Assembly (NCBI RefSeq): GCF_016481275.1
Contig: NZ_JAEMNW010000008.1
Coordinates: 62,001 to 126,000, forward strand
Reading direction: 5' to 3'
From: Antrihabitans auranticaus
Lineage (GTDB): Bacteria > Actinomycetota > Actinomycetes > Mycobacteriales > Mycobacteriaceae
Length of the DNA: 64,000 nucleotides
Part shown: positions 41,242 to 50,397 of the stretch, in pieces
Numbering within the stretch: position 1 is the first letter of the stretch
Layout of the letters: the number at the start of each line of letters is the position of its first letter
Translations under genes and position numbers: made by a program
Notes under the pieces: model-generated
What the model saw: the letters and a program-made list of their open reading frames with translations, nothing else
Databases searched by the model: none
Told to the model about the DNA's origin: nothing

Positions 41242-41442
41242 ATGAGTGGGAACGATAAGTTTCGAAACAAGGTCGACGAGGTATCGGGCCGAATGAAGGA
41301 AGAGTTGGGCCGAGCCACGGGCGACAGGAATCTCGAGGCGCGCGGCCGCCGGAAGCGGTCCGGCGCAAATCTCAAACAAGCATTCGAGAAGGTCAAAGAT
41401 GCATTCGGCGGTGGGAATCGCCGGCGGAATCGTCGAGTTTGA
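41242..41442 (+). CDS. CsbD family stress protein
   Basis: A 66-residue hydrophilic protein: KFRNKVDEVSGRMKEELGRA followed by TGDRNLEARG is the CsbD repeat, with a basic, Gly-rich tail. ATG at 41242 is preferred to GTG at 41230. CsbD-like proteins are stress-induced (SigB in Bacillus), of unknown mechanism. It lies 9 bp before the PPK2 gene on the same strand and may be co-expressed. Confidence 0.85.
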   Translation: MSGNDKFRNKVDEVSGRMKEELGRATGDRNLEARGRRKRSGANLKQAFEKVKDAFGGGNRRRNRRV

Positions 41443-41451
41443 CGGTCCGCA

Positions 41452-42441
41452 GTGGCGTACCCCGCCGAAGACGCGATTGCGGCCTTCCGCCGATCACCGC
41501 GAGCCGCCGGGAGTTCGGAAGACACGCGGCAGGAGCTGCGTGAGTCGCTGAAGGCCGCTGGTCTGCTCGATGACCTTTACCACCTTTCCGTGCGGGAGCT
41601 GCACGACGATCTACTGCTCCTCGACGGCGACGGCAACGAGGTCGCCACGTGGAAACAGGACTATCCGTACGACGAGCGGATGAACCACCGCGAGTACACG
41701 CGGACCGTTCGTTTGTTGCAGATAGAAATGCTGAAAATGCAGTCCTGGGTCAAGGACACCGGCCAACGCGTCGTGGTGCTCTTCGAAGGTCGGGATGCCG
41801 CCGGAAAAGGCGGCACCATAAAGCGATTCACGAAACATCTCAATCCACGCGGCGCACAGGTGGTGGCGCTGAGCAAGCCAAGCGAGCGTGAACGCACACA
41901 GTGGTACTTCCAGCGCTATATCGAGCGTCTTCCCGCAGCAGGAGAGATAGTGCTGTACGACCGGTCGTGGTACAACCGCGCGGTGGTCGAGCGGGTCATG
42001 GGCTTCTGTACCGACGAGCAATACGACTACTTCATGGCGACTACGCCGCGTTTCGAACGGATGCTTGTCGACGACGGCGTCCAACTGTTCAAGCTGTGGT
42101 TCTCGGTATCGCGTGCCGAGCAACGAACGCGATTCATAACGCGCGTCGTCGATCCGCTCCGGCAATGGAAGCTCAGCCCGACAGACCTCGATTCCCTGGA
42201 TCGTTGGGACGACTACACCCGCGCGAAGGAGAACATGTTCGCGCACACCGACACTCCCCATGCGCCGTGGACGGTAGTGCGCAGCAACGATAAGGAGCGA
42301 GGCCGGATCGCGGCGATGCAATGGGTCCTGTCGAGGCTCGAATACCCGAGCAAGGACAACGATGTCGTCGGGAAACCCGACCCGCTGATCGTCGGCGATC
42401 CGGACAGCGTGTACGAGCAGAGCGAACGCGAGGTGCACTAG
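41452..42441 (+). CDS. ppk2: Polyphosphate kinase 2
   Basis: A 329-residue PPK2. Walker A FEGRDAAGKGGT (about 110-121), Walker B IVLYDRSWYNRAVVERVMGF, and the lid segment SRAEQRTRFITRVVDP. The N-terminal ~80 residues (ELHDDLLLLDGDGNEVATWK) are a typical single-domain PPK2 extension. It transfers phosphate between polyphosphate and nucleoside di- or monophosphates. GTG start at 41452. Single-domain class I/III enzymes usually act on NDPs (ADP/GDP). Confidence 0.94.
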   Translation: MAYPAEDAIAAFRRSPRAAGSSEDTRQELRESLKAAGLLDDLYHLSVRELHDDLLLLDGDGNEVATWKQDYPYDERMNHREYTRTVRLLQIEMLKMQSWVKDTGQRVVVLFEGRDAAGKGGTIKRFTKHLNPRGAQVVALSKPSERERTQWYFQRYIERLPAAGEIVLYDRSWYNRAVVERVMGFCTDEQYDYFMATTPRFERMLVDDGVQLFKLWFSVSRAEQRTRFITRVVDPLRQWKLSPTDLDSLDRWDDYTRAKENMFAHTDTPHAPWTVVRSNDKERGRIAAMQWVLSRLEYPSKDNDVVGKPDPLIVGDPDSVYEQSEREVH

Positions 42442-42463
42442 CCCGTGCCGTCCCACCGGGTAT

Positions 42464-42477
42464 GCGACAGTTGTCGC
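42464..42477. promoter_or_regulatory. Perfect palindrome immediately before a start codon
   Basis: GCGACA-GT-TGTCGC (six-bp arms) ends on the base before ATG 42478. It occupies the position of the ribosome binding site of the membrane protein gene, for which no other SD sequence is visible. It could be an operator or an RNA hairpin that hides or replaces the translation start. Confidence 0.35.
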
Positions 42478-43512
42478 ATGAGCGGAACAGGTGACTGGCC
42501 ACCATCGAATTCGTCGGACGATCGCTGGCGCGAAGCCGGCCAGCCCCCACCTGGCTACCAGCCTGAAATGCCTCCACCTGGCTACCAGCCCGGAATGCCG
42601 CCGGCCGGCCCGAGATCGGGTCCCGACGGCTACGGCAAGCCGGGCGTGATTCCACTGCGGCCACTCCAGGTCGCAGACATCCTGGGCGGTGCGATAGCGA
42701 CCATCCGCCGATATCCCGCGCTGATTCTCGGCGTCTCCGCGGCAGTGGCGGTCGTGACCGGGATCGTCGTCCTCGCGATTCGCTGGGGATTGCGCGGCCA
42801 ACTCGAAACGATCTCGGCAGACGCGGACGCTACCGCCGAGGAGCAATTGGATGCGCTGCGCGAGAATCTGCCTGCAATCCTCGGCGGCACCGCCGGGGGC
42901 GCCGTAATCACTTTGCTCGCAACGACATTCCTTACGGGTTTCCTGACCGTGGTCGTCGGCGAGGCGGTGCTCGGCAGGCCGATCGGGTTCGCCGCCGCGC
43001 TCGCACAGCTGCGACCCAGATTGCTGCCCCTGCTCGGGCTCATAGTCGTCTACGCACTGATCGTGTTGGTGGGCATCGTGTTCTGCGTTGTCCCTGGAAT
43101 CTGGCTCTACGTCTTGTTCGGTCTGGCTACTCCAGCTCTGGTGCTCGAACGCCAATCGATCGGCGGCGCTTTGTCACGGTCGAGGGACCTCGTGAGTGGC
43201 TCCTGGTGGCGAATTTTCGGGATCCTGCTGCTGGCAATGGTTCTCGCGATACTCGTCTCGAGCGTCATCACCTTCCCGTTCGGCCTCGTCGGCAACGGGT
43301 ACAGCACCTTCTCCGGCATGGAGGAGAGTGTCACCTTCGGCGGTCTTCTCGTCACCGAGATCGGCGAAATGATCGCGTCGACCTTCGTCACACCGTTCGC
43401 AGGCATCGTCACCGTGCTGCTGTTCACCGATCAGCGAATTCGCAAGGAAAACCTGCACACTCAGCTCGCGCGCGAGGCCGGCGCCGGACCGTACGGTCAG
43501 CCCGGCTGGTGA
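42478..43512 (+). CDS. Membrane protein with Pro-rich N-terminus (glycerophosphodiester-phosphodiesterase-membrane-domain like)
   Basis: A 344-residue protein. Residues 1-55 are disordered and carry three PPPGYQP/MPPAG repeats. The remaining part has about six hydrophobic helices (YPALILGVSAAVAVVTGIVV; TLLATTFLTGFLTVVVGEAV; LIVVYALIVLVGIVFCVVPG). The LQVADILGGAIATIRRYPALIL start is typical of actinobacterial DUF7544/GDPD-membrane-domain-like proteins, often of unknown function. GTG at 42445 is an alternative start. Confidence 0.8.
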   Translation: MSGTGDWPPSNSSDDRWREAGQPPPGYQPEMPPPGYQPGMPPAGPRSGPDGYGKPGVIPLRPLQVADILGGAIATIRRYPALILGVSAAVAVVTGIVVLAIRWGLRGQLETISADADATAEEQLDALRENLPAILGGTAGGAVITLLATTFLTGFLTVVVGEAVLGRPIGFAAALAQLRPRLLPLLGLIVVYALIVLVGIVFCVVPGIWLYVLFGLATPALVLERQSIGGALSRSRDLVSGSWWRIFGILLLAMVLAILVSSVITFPFGLVGNGYSTFSGMEESVTFGGLLVTEIGEMIASTFVTPFAGIVTVLLFTDQRIRKENLHTQLAREAGAGPYGQPGW

Positions 43513-43515
43513 CCG

Positions 43516-44850
43516 CTAGAGACAGGTCTGCTCCCTGACTCGTGCGCACGCCGCTTCCGCCGACATCGGCCGGCCGAGATGGAATCCCTGGCCGAATGGG
43601 CACCCCACCTCCAAGAGAACTGCCAGTTGTTCGGCTGTCTCGATTCCCTCGACCACCGGCGTGACATCGAGCGCTGTGGCGAAACCGAGGAACGTCGAGA
43701 GCAGCGTTCTGGAGCGCGTCGTCGGGAGGTCGGCAACGAGACTGCGATCGAACTTGACCGAGCTGAGCACGCCGGCCCTCGACAGGTCGGTCAGGACGTC
43801 GATATTGGAGAAACCGACACCGTAGTCGTCGATGACGAGGCCGATACCCGCAGCACTCAGTTCGCCGAGAACTTTGCGTGCCGTGGCATGGTTCATCATC
43901 GCGGTTTCGGTGATCTCCATTCGCAATGCCGCGAGCGGGAAGCGGGCGGCCCGCGCGGCGTTGGCAATTCGCTTCGGCAGCTTCGGATCGGTCAGCTGTC
44001 GTGCCGCGAGATTGACGCCGAGAGCGACGGCTGTGCCTGTGCGCAGCCCGGAATTCCACGTCACCGCCGCACGCAGCGCCTGCTGCAGTACGCGGTCGAA
44101 AAGATCATCGATCAGGGGTGTGTTCTCGGCCAGCGCGATGAACTCGTCGGGTTGAACGCGACCCAGTTGTGAATCGGTCCACCGCGCAAGCGCTTCGAAC
44201 CCGATGATCCTTTCACTCTGCAGGTCGACGATGGGTTGGTACGCAACCGTGATTTCGTCCGCATCGACCGCGCGGCGCAGTCGGGTGGAGACCAGCAGTC
44301 GGCGGCTCGCGATGTCGGTTTCGGTGCGGTAGAAGCGATGTGATGCCCGACCGGATCGCTTGGCCGCGTACATCGCCGAGTCGGCGTGCCCGAGCAGTTC
44401 GTGTGCGGTCCCACCGTCTCGCGGTGCAACCGCGATGCCGATACTCGCCGTGATGCTCAGGTCGATTGCCACGGAACCGGAATCGTCCAGGTCCAGCTGC
44501 AGTGGGCGTGCTATCGCGGCCAGGATCTTCGTCGCGAGCCGACCTGCTTCGCCCCGCTCGCCGGTCAGTAACCCGACCACCAGTTCGTCGCCGCCGAGTC
44601 GGCCGATGATCGATTCCGCGGGAATCGTTTCGCGCAGTCTCGCGCCGACGCGTTCTAGCACCAGATCGCCGATCGCATGACCGTGGGAGTCGTTGATGTC
44701 TTTGAACTCGTCGAGGTCGATCACAAGAACGCTGAGCGGCTTACCCTGCTGCAGGGTGGTTGCCAGGAGGTCCTCCGCCCGTGCACGACTACTCAGCCCG
44801 GTGATGGTGTCGGTGTCGGCGAGTTCTCTCAGTGCCCGTAGCGCCTGCAC
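43516..44850 (-). CDS. GGDEF-EAL domain protein (c-di-GMP turnover), split from PAS part
   Basis: A 444-residue protein: GGDEF domain about 10-175 (LGGDELVVG as the active-site loop, LVIDLDEFKDINDSHGH), EAL domain about 190-435 (FEALARW; metal and catalytic residues in NLAARQ, MEITE, DDYGVGFSNID, VKFDRSLV, VVEGIE). The EAL consensus DDFGTGYS is DDYGVGFS here. Both activities look possible. GTG start at 44850 follows the TAA of the upstream PAS gene without any gap and in the same reading frame. The first residues (QALRALRELADTDTITGLSS) are the usual PAS-to-GGDEF linker, so it was probably one protein. Confidence 0.88.
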   Translation of the reverse strand: MQALRALRELADTDTITGLSSRARAEDLLATTLQQGKPLSVLVIDLDEFKDINDSHGHAIGDLVLERVGARLRETIPAESIIGRLGGDELVVGLLTGERGEAGRLATKILAAIARPLQLDLDDSGSVAIDLSITASIGIAVAPRDGGTAHELLGHADSAMYAAKRSGRASHRFYRTETDIASRRLLVSTRLRRAVDADEITVAYQPIVDLQSERIIGFEALARWTDSQLGRVQPDEFIALAENTPLIDDLFDRVLQQALRAAVTWNSGLRTGTAVALGVNLAARQLTDPKLPKRIANAARAARFPLAALRMEITETAMMNHATARKVLGELSAAGIGLVIDDYGVGFSNIDVLTDLSRAGVLSSVKFDRSLVADLPTTRSRTLLSTFLGFATALDVTPVVEGIETAEQLAVLLEVGCPFGQGFHLGRPMSAEAACARVREQTCL

Positions 44851-45639
44851 TTAGACGGTGATGTCGTCACTGACACCGACTGTGCCGACCAGCCTGCCGG
44901 ACGCAGAGAAGATGGGTCGATACAGCGTCTCGAGGCTGCGATCGCCGATGTCCACTTGGGCGCGGAATTCCTCGCCGCGCAGCGCGCGTCGATGGTACTC
45001 GGCGACCTCGGGCATGTCTTTGTAGATCTCGAACACGTTGGTTCCGACGAGCTGGCCGGGCTGGAAGCCGAGTGCCGCGAGACCACTGCCGGTCGACACC
45101 TGGATCACTCCGGACAGATCGACGGCGAAGACGATCCCCGGCGCCGAACGCATAATGATCGCGAGCATCTCGCGGCTTCCCCACACGGCTGCGTCGTCGT
45201 CTGCCGGCGAATCAGGCTCGGGGATAGACGGATTCGGGCCGTTGGTCGACCGATCGCGAACGAACAGAACCACCAGATTTCGCTCCGTCGGCACGACATT
45301 CGCAGAGACCTCGACGGCGAAGGGCCTGCCGTCTCCGCGCATGGCGATTGCCGGAAACGTGCGCCCGATGAACCGTGCAGAATCGGCCGACCACAACCGG
45401 CTCAGGTCGGTTCGGTGGGAGTTCCGATGCGTGGCAAGGGTCAGTGCATCGAAGAGGTCGGTACCGACAACGTCGGCCCGTGCACGCCCGAAGATGTGCT
45501 CGGCCATCGGATTGAACTCGACGATCGTCCCGTCGGAACCGGCGACGATGATGGCGTCCGGAGCGGCGGCGACTATCGCGTCGCCGAAGCCCGCCGACGA
45601 CTCTTCGACGACTGCAGAGTGTCGATGTTTCTGCGTCAT
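44851..45639 (-). CDS. Tandem PAS domain protein, sensory half of a split GGDEF-EAL protein
   Basis: A 262-residue protein with two PAS folds: residues about 15-125 (VAAAPDAIIVAGSDGTIVEF and HIFGRARADVVG) and about 155-260 (SAPGIVFAVDLSGVIQVSTG and LGFQPGQLVGTNVFE). The C-terminus VGVSDDITV stops where PAS/PAC domains normally run straight into a GGDEF linker. The TAA at 44851-44853 is in frame with the downstream GGDEF-EAL gene. Start ATG 45639 behind GGAGGGC. Confidence 0.87.
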   Translation of the reverse strand: MTQKHRHSAVVEESSAGFGDAIVAAAPDAIIVAGSDGTIVEFNPMAEHIFGRARADVVGTDLFDALTLATHRNSHRTDLSRLWSADSARFIGRTFPAIAMRGDGRPFAVEVSANVVPTERNLVVLFVRDRSTNGPNPSIPEPDSPADDDAAVWGSREMLAIIMRSAPGIVFAVDLSGVIQVSTGSGLAALGFQPGQLVGTNVFEIYKDMPEVAEYHRRALRGEEFRAQVDIGDRSLETLYRPIFSASGRLVGTVGVSDDITV

Positions 45640-45859
45640 CGAGCCCTCCTGCGCGCTTCAAGTCAGCTGCTTGCGCAGGTCCTGTCCGGCCTGGTCAGTA
45701 GTCCTTACCGACTGAACAATAGACGCGATCACGCCCGCGCCGACCGTCTTGCGCGGAGTCCGTCGTATTTAGTTCCGATAACGACCCGCCTTGTCTAAAG
45801 TCATTGTGTCGACTCGGGTCGACGACAGTCGGCAGCCCACTCCGGCGGGAGTTTTGCAC

Positions 45860-46687
45860 ATGGACATCAGCACGATCACCGAAGTAGTTCGACGTCCAGC
45901 CGATAGGCCAGGTGCGGATTGGCGTGCCGGCGACGCATGGTTGGCCGGTGGCACCTGGTTGTTTTCGGATAAGCAGCCGGATCTGCGCCGCCTGGTAGAC
46001 CTCACAGCGCTCGGTTGGGACACCATCACCGCTACGGACGACGGGCTCGAGATCGGCGCCACGACGACGGTCCGCGAGCTGTACGGTTTTGTGGCGCCGC
46101 AAGATTGGCGGGCGGCGCCGTTGTTGCGGACGAGTTGCGAGGCATTCCTGGCCTCCTTCAAGGTGTGGAACTCGGCGACCGTCGGCGGCAACATCTGTAT
46201 GTCGTTGCCGGCCGGGCCGATGATCACCCTGACGGTCGCGCTCCAGGCGACGTACACCCTGTGGGACGCAGACGGATCCGAGCGGACCGTCGATTCGGCC
46301 GACTTCGTCGTCGGCAACCATGCGAATGTCCTTCGGCCAGGCGAGATCCTGCGAAAGATCGAGATTCCAGTTGCGGCGCTGCGTAAGCGCCATACGCACC
46401 GCCGCTTCACGCTCACACATCTCGGGCGGTCGACGGTCTTCATCGTCGCCACGCAGACGCCCGGCACGTCCAGCCTGCTCCTGACTGTCACGGCGGGAAC
46501 GACGAAGCCCCTGCGGTTCGCCTTCGACGCGATGCCCGATGCAGAGGAGTTGCAGCGCCGTATCGACGCGATCCCCGACGATGTCTGGTTCGACGACCCC
46601 AACGGCAGTCCCGATCACCGGCGGCACCTGACCAAGCATTTTGCGGAAGAGATCCGGACCGAACTGTCGGCGGGAGACCTGTCATGA
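45860..46687 (+). CDS. Molybdenum hydroxylase FAD-binding subunit
   Basis: A 275-residue FAD domain of the xanthine dehydrogenase/CO dehydrogenase medium-subunit family. It contains WLAGGTWLFSD near the N-terminus (FAD pyrophosphate loop), TVGGNICMSLPAG (second FAD loop) and a C-terminal CO-dehydrogenase flavoprotein-like part. ATG at 45860 behind GGGAG gives the usual MDISTITEV start; ATG 45791 is less likely. Its stop overlaps the large-subunit ATG (ATGA). Confidence 0.9.
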   Translation: MDISTITEVVRRPADRPGADWRAGDAWLAGGTWLFSDKQPDLRRLVDLTALGWDTITATDDGLEIGATTTVRELYGFVAPQDWRAAPLLRTSCEAFLASFKVWNSATVGGNICMSLPAGPMITLTVALQATYTLWDADGSERTVDSADFVVGNHANVLRPGEILRKIEIPVAALRKRHTHRRFTLTHLGRSTVFIVATQTPGTSSLLLTVTAGTTKPLRFAFDAMPDAEELQRRIDAIPDDVWFDDPNGSPDHRRHLTKHFAEEIRTELSAGDLS

Positions 46688-49410
46688 CGTACACGGTGAA
46701 CGGCAAGACGTTCGAGCAAGAGCCTGATCCTGGCCAGTGCCTGCGGACCTTCTTGCGCTCGCTCGGCCATTTCGGCGTCAAAAAGGGTTGCGACGCAGGC
46801 GATTGCGGTGCATGCACCGTGTGGCTCGACGGCAACCCGGTCCACAGCTGCATCACGCCGGCCTTCCGGGCCGACGAGCACGAGGTAACGACGATCGAAG
46901 GCCTCGGCACGCCGGAAGACCTGCACCCGATGCAACGTCGATTCCGTGACGCGCCAGGCTTTCAGTGTGGCTTCTGCACTGCCGGAATGATCATGACGTC
47001 GGCCACCTTCACCGACGAACAGAAGCAGGATCTGCCGCGCGCGCTGAAGGGCAATCTCTGCCGCTGCACCGGTTATCGCGCGATCGAGGATGCCGTCAAC
47101 GGGGTTGCCGCGATCGAGACCGCGCTGCCGGGTAAAGCTGTCGGAACGAGTGTCGGCGCCCCCGCCGCCACCGAGATCGTCACCGGCCGAGCCGAATTCA
47201 CTATGGACACACAGATGGAGGGAATGCTGCACATCAAGGTGCTGCCCTCGCCGCACGCGCACGCTCGCGTGGTGTCGATCGACAAGACCGCGGCGCTCGC
47301 GGTGCCTGGCGTGCACCGCGTCTATACGTGGGAAGACGTGCCGCGCAAGCTCTACACGACGGCGATCCACACCGACCACCTCGTCGATCCCGACGACACC
47401 TACATGCTCGACAACGTCGTGCGCTTCGTCGGGCAGAAGGTCGTGGCAGTTCTGGCGGAGAGCGTCGGAGCCGCGGAAGAGGGTTGTCGCCGGGTCGTCG
47501 TCGAATATGACGTTCTCCCAGCGGTATTCGACCCCGAGGAGGCAATGCGCGACGGTGCGCCGCAATTGCACGGTTCCGACGATCCGTTCGTCCAGGATCC
47601 GGTACACAACCTCCTGCTCGAATTGCACTCCGACATTGGGGACGTCGAGGCGGGCTTCGCGGAAGCCGATGTGATCCACGAAGGCACCTACTTCTCGCCC
47701 CGGGTCCAGCACGCGCACCTCGAGACTCACGGCTCGATCGCGTGGATGGAGAACGGGCGCCTCAACGTTCGGACCAGTTCGCAATCGCCGTCGATCGCGA
47801 AGGTGAAGCTTTCGCACCTGTTCGACCTACGACCCGACCAGTTGCGTGTGTTCTGCAAGCGCGTCGGCGGCGGCTTCGGCGGCAAGCAGGAGGTCATCTC
47901 CGAAGACTTGGCCGCGCTCGCGACGTTGGACACGGGCCGCCCAGTCTCTTTCGAATTCACGCGTGAGGAAGAGTTCACCATCGCGTCCCCGCGGCACCCG
48001 ATGAAGCTGACGGTCAAACTCGGTGCACGGTCGGACGGGACGTTGACCGCGTTCCAGGTGCGCAACGTGTCGAACACCGGCGCGTACGGCAATCACGGCG
48101 GCGAGACTCTGTTCGCGGGTGGCGCGGCGGTCATGCTGTACCGCTGTCCGAACAAAAAATACGACGCCTACTCCGTCTATACCAACACCGTTCCAAGTGG
48201 CGCCCTGCGCGGTTACGGCATGACCCAGCCGGCGTTCGCCGTGGAATCGGCGATGAACGAGCTCGCCGTTGCGCTGCACATGGATCCGACCGAGCTGCGT
48301 CGGCGCAACATCGTCAAGCCCGGTGATTCGCTCATCTCGATGCACGACGGACCCGACGACGTGCTGTTCATCGAGGACGGTCTCTCGAAGTGCATCGACC
48401 TGGTCGAAGACGCCCTGGCGCGCAACGCGACACCGCGCGCGGACCTCGGACTCGGCGAGGACTGGCTGATCGGTGCGGGCGCGGCAACCTCGATTCACGA
48501 GACGGCTCCGCCCACCGAGCACATCTCGGAAGCATGGCTGACCCTCGGTGACGACCTCGTGTACGAACTTGCCATCGGCACAGTCGAGTTCGGCGAAGGA
48601 ACGTCGACGGCTCACGTACAGCTAGCAGCAACCCAACTCGGAACGACTCCGTCGCGCGTGCGCATCATCCAGTCCGACACCGACCGAACCGGTTTCGATA
48701 CGGGTGCCTTCGCCAGTGCGGGCTTGTTCGTTGCGGGTAACGCGGTCAATACTGCTGCGATCGCACTGCGTGACCGCATCCTCGCGTATGCGGCGGCGGA
48801 GGCGAAGGTCGATTTCGCGACGTGCGCCATGGACGATGACGGCGTGGTATGTGGCGAAACGCGCTTCTCGCTTGCGGATCTCGTCGCGTCGGCGCGGGAG
48901 CGCGGCATTCGCTTCAGGGTGGCGCGCAAGGCGTACGGGTCTCCGCGCAGTGTCGTGTCGAACACCCACGGGTTCCGCATCGCGGTCCACAGGATCACCG
49001 GTGAGATCCGGATTCTCTACAGCGTGCAGGCAACCGACGCCGGTGTGATCATCAACCCCGCGCAGGTGCGTGGCCAGGTGGAAGGCGGTGTCGCACAAGG
49101 TATCGGCTTCACGCTGACCGAGAACCACCGAATCGACGGGACTGGCACCATCGTCAATCCGAACCTGCGCAACTACCGAATTCCTACCTACGCCGACATT
49201 CCGGGAACCGAGGTCCTCCTCGTGGATTCGGCAGATTCGGTCGGTCCGATGCGCTCGAAGGGCATGGCGGAGTGCTGCATCAATCCGGTGGCGCCCGCGT
49301 TGGCGAATGCCCTGCACAATGCCAGTGGGGTTCGCTATCGTGAGCTGCCTCTGACACCCGAACGGATCTACGCTCGCCTGAGCGAGAAGCAACCTGTTTC
49401 CACTACCTGA
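46684..49410 (+). CDS. Molybdopterin-dependent oxidoreductase, fused 2Fe-2S and Mo subunits
   Basis: A 908-residue fusion. Residues 1-150 are the 2Fe-2S subunit: plant-type cluster CDAGDCGAC plus Cys56, and the second cluster CGFC and CRC. Residues about 160-905 are the Mo-cofactor subunit of the xanthine dehydrogenase family: RVGGGFGGKQE, GALRGYGMTQP, DTGAFASAG, and KGMAE near the C-terminus with the catalytic Glu. The common KGVGEPP at that place is KGMAECC here. The fusion replaces separate small and large chains. Substrate probably an N-heterocycle or aldehyde; not determined. Confidence 0.93.
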   Translation: MTYTVNGKTFEQEPDPGQCLRTFLRSLGHFGVKKGCDAGDCGACTVWLDGNPVHSCITPAFRADEHEVTTIEGLGTPEDLHPMQRRFRDAPGFQCGFCTAGMIMTSATFTDEQKQDLPRALKGNLCRCTGYRAIEDAVNGVAAIETALPGKAVGTSVGAPAATEIVTGRAEFTMDTQMEGMLHIKVLPSPHAHARVVSIDKTAALAVPGVHRVYTWEDVPRKLYTTAIHTDHLVDPDDTYMLDNVVRFVGQKVVAVLAESVGAAEEGCRRVVVEYDVLPAVFDPEEAMRDGAPQLHGSDDPFVQDPVHNLLLELHSDIGDVEAGFAEADVIHEGTYFSPRVQHAHLETHGSIAWMENGRLNVRTSSQSPSIAKVKLSHLFDLRPDQLRVFCKRVGGGFGGKQEVISEDLAALATLDTGRPVSFEFTREEEFTIASPRHPMKLTVKLGARSDGTLTAFQVRNVSNTGAYGNHGGETLFAGGAAVMLYRCPNKKYDAYSVYTNTVPSGALRGYGMTQPAFAVESAMNELAVALHMDPTELRRRNIVKPGDSLISMHDGPDDVLFIEDGLSKCIDLVEDALARNATPRADLGLGEDWLIGAGAATSIHETAPPTEHISEAWLTLGDDLVYELAIGTVEFGEGTSTAHVQLAATQLGTTPSRVRIIQSDTDRTGFDTGAFASAGLFVAGNAVNTAAIALRDRILAYAAAEAKVDFATCAMDDDGVVCGETRFSLADLVASARERGIRFRVARKAYGSPRSVVSNTHGFRIAVHRITGEIRILYSVQATDAGVIINPAQVRGQVEGGVAQGIGFTLTENHRIDGTGTIVNPNLRNYRIPTYADIPGTEVLLVDSADSVGPMRSKGMAECCINPVAPALANALHNASGVRYRELPLTPERIYARLSEKQPVSTT

Positions 49411-49420
49411 GGAGACGACG

Positions 49421-50392
49421 ATGGCAGCCGACCAGATTGTGGAGAATGCCACAACGGTCATTATCGGCCAACGTGTGAAGGCCGGCGTCGAGAAAGCGTT
49501 CGAGAAGTGGCAGAAGGATGTGAACGCGGCTGCGTCGGAATACCAGGGCTTCGTCGGCGCAGAGATCACTGCGCCTACGGCCGTCCAGCCCGACTGGGTT
49601 GTGGTCTACCGCTTCGATTCCGTCGAGCATCTGCAGGCGTGGATCAACAGCTCCACGCGGCAGGAGTTTCTGGACAACGGGCGACAGTACTTCGACGGCC
49701 CTGCGACACAACAGGTGATCGCGGGCGGTCAGCGGCCCAGTGACGCACTCGTGACAGTCGTGGTGACACATCGCGTCAGTCCGGAACATGTCGACGACTT
49801 CCTCGCATGGCAAGGCCGCATGAATCAGGAAGAAGCGAAGTTTGCCGGCTTCAGGGGAACGGAACTCTTCCGGCCGGTGGACGGCATTCAGGAAGAGTGG
49901 ACGGCGCTGTACCGCTTCGATTCCGCGGCGAATTTGGATACCTGGCTGACGTCGAAACGTCGACAGGAATTACTCGACGAGGGCCGCAAGTTCCACAATT
50001 TCGAACTGCGGACGATCGACAACTCGTTCGGCAACTGGTTTGCGTTCGACGAGAACGGCAACGAGGCGCCGCCGCCGTCGGACTTCAAGACGTCCATTGC
50101 GGTCTGGGTCGGTCTGTATCCGACGGTCGTATTCTTGACACTGGCGACCTCGCCCCTCCACATGCCCCTGTGGCTCGCCATGTTGGTGGGCAACTTCCTC
50201 TCCAGCTTCACAATGAGCTATTTCACGATGCCGTACTACGTGAACAAGCTGTTGCACCGATGGCTGCGCCCGCCCGCCGACGAACCAGTGCAGAAGACGA
50301 ACCTGAAGGGCGCCGCGATCGTCATCGGCCTCAACGCGTTCTGGGTCGTCATCTTCTATCTGCTGACGGTTGTGATCTGGACCCTGCCCTGA
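49421..50392 (+). CDS. Membrane protein with two ABM-like domains
   Basis: A 323-residue protein. Residues about 10-100 and 108-200 are two related alpha-beta modules of the antibiotic biosynthesis monooxygenase/dimeric ferredoxin fold (FEKWQKDVNAAASEYQGFVG and FLAWQGRMNQEEAKFAGFRG; VVVYRFDSVEHLQAWINS and TALYRFDSAANLDTWLTS). The C-terminal ~110 residues hold about three membrane helices. A good GAGGAG precedes ATG 49421, 10 bp after the Mo-subunit stop, so it belongs to the same transcript. ABM-type proteins can be quinol or heme oxygenases; a role as membrane partner of the Mo enzyme is speculative. Confidence 0.8.
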   Translation: MAADQIVENATTVIIGQRVKAGVEKAFEKWQKDVNAAASEYQGFVGAEITAPTAVQPDWVVVYRFDSVEHLQAWINSSTRQEFLDNGRQYFDGPATQQVIAGGQRPSDALVTVVVTHRVSPEHVDDFLAWQGRMNQEEAKFAGFRGTELFRPVDGIQEEWTALYRFDSAANLDTWLTSKRRQELLDEGRKFHNFELRTIDNSFGNWFAFDENGNEAPPPSDFKTSIAVWVGLYPTVVFLTLATSPLHMPLWLAMLVGNFLSSFTMSYFTMPYYVNKLLHRWLRPPADEPVQKTNLKGAAIVIGLNAFWVVIFYLLTVVIWTLP

Positions 50393-50397
50393 TGTGA

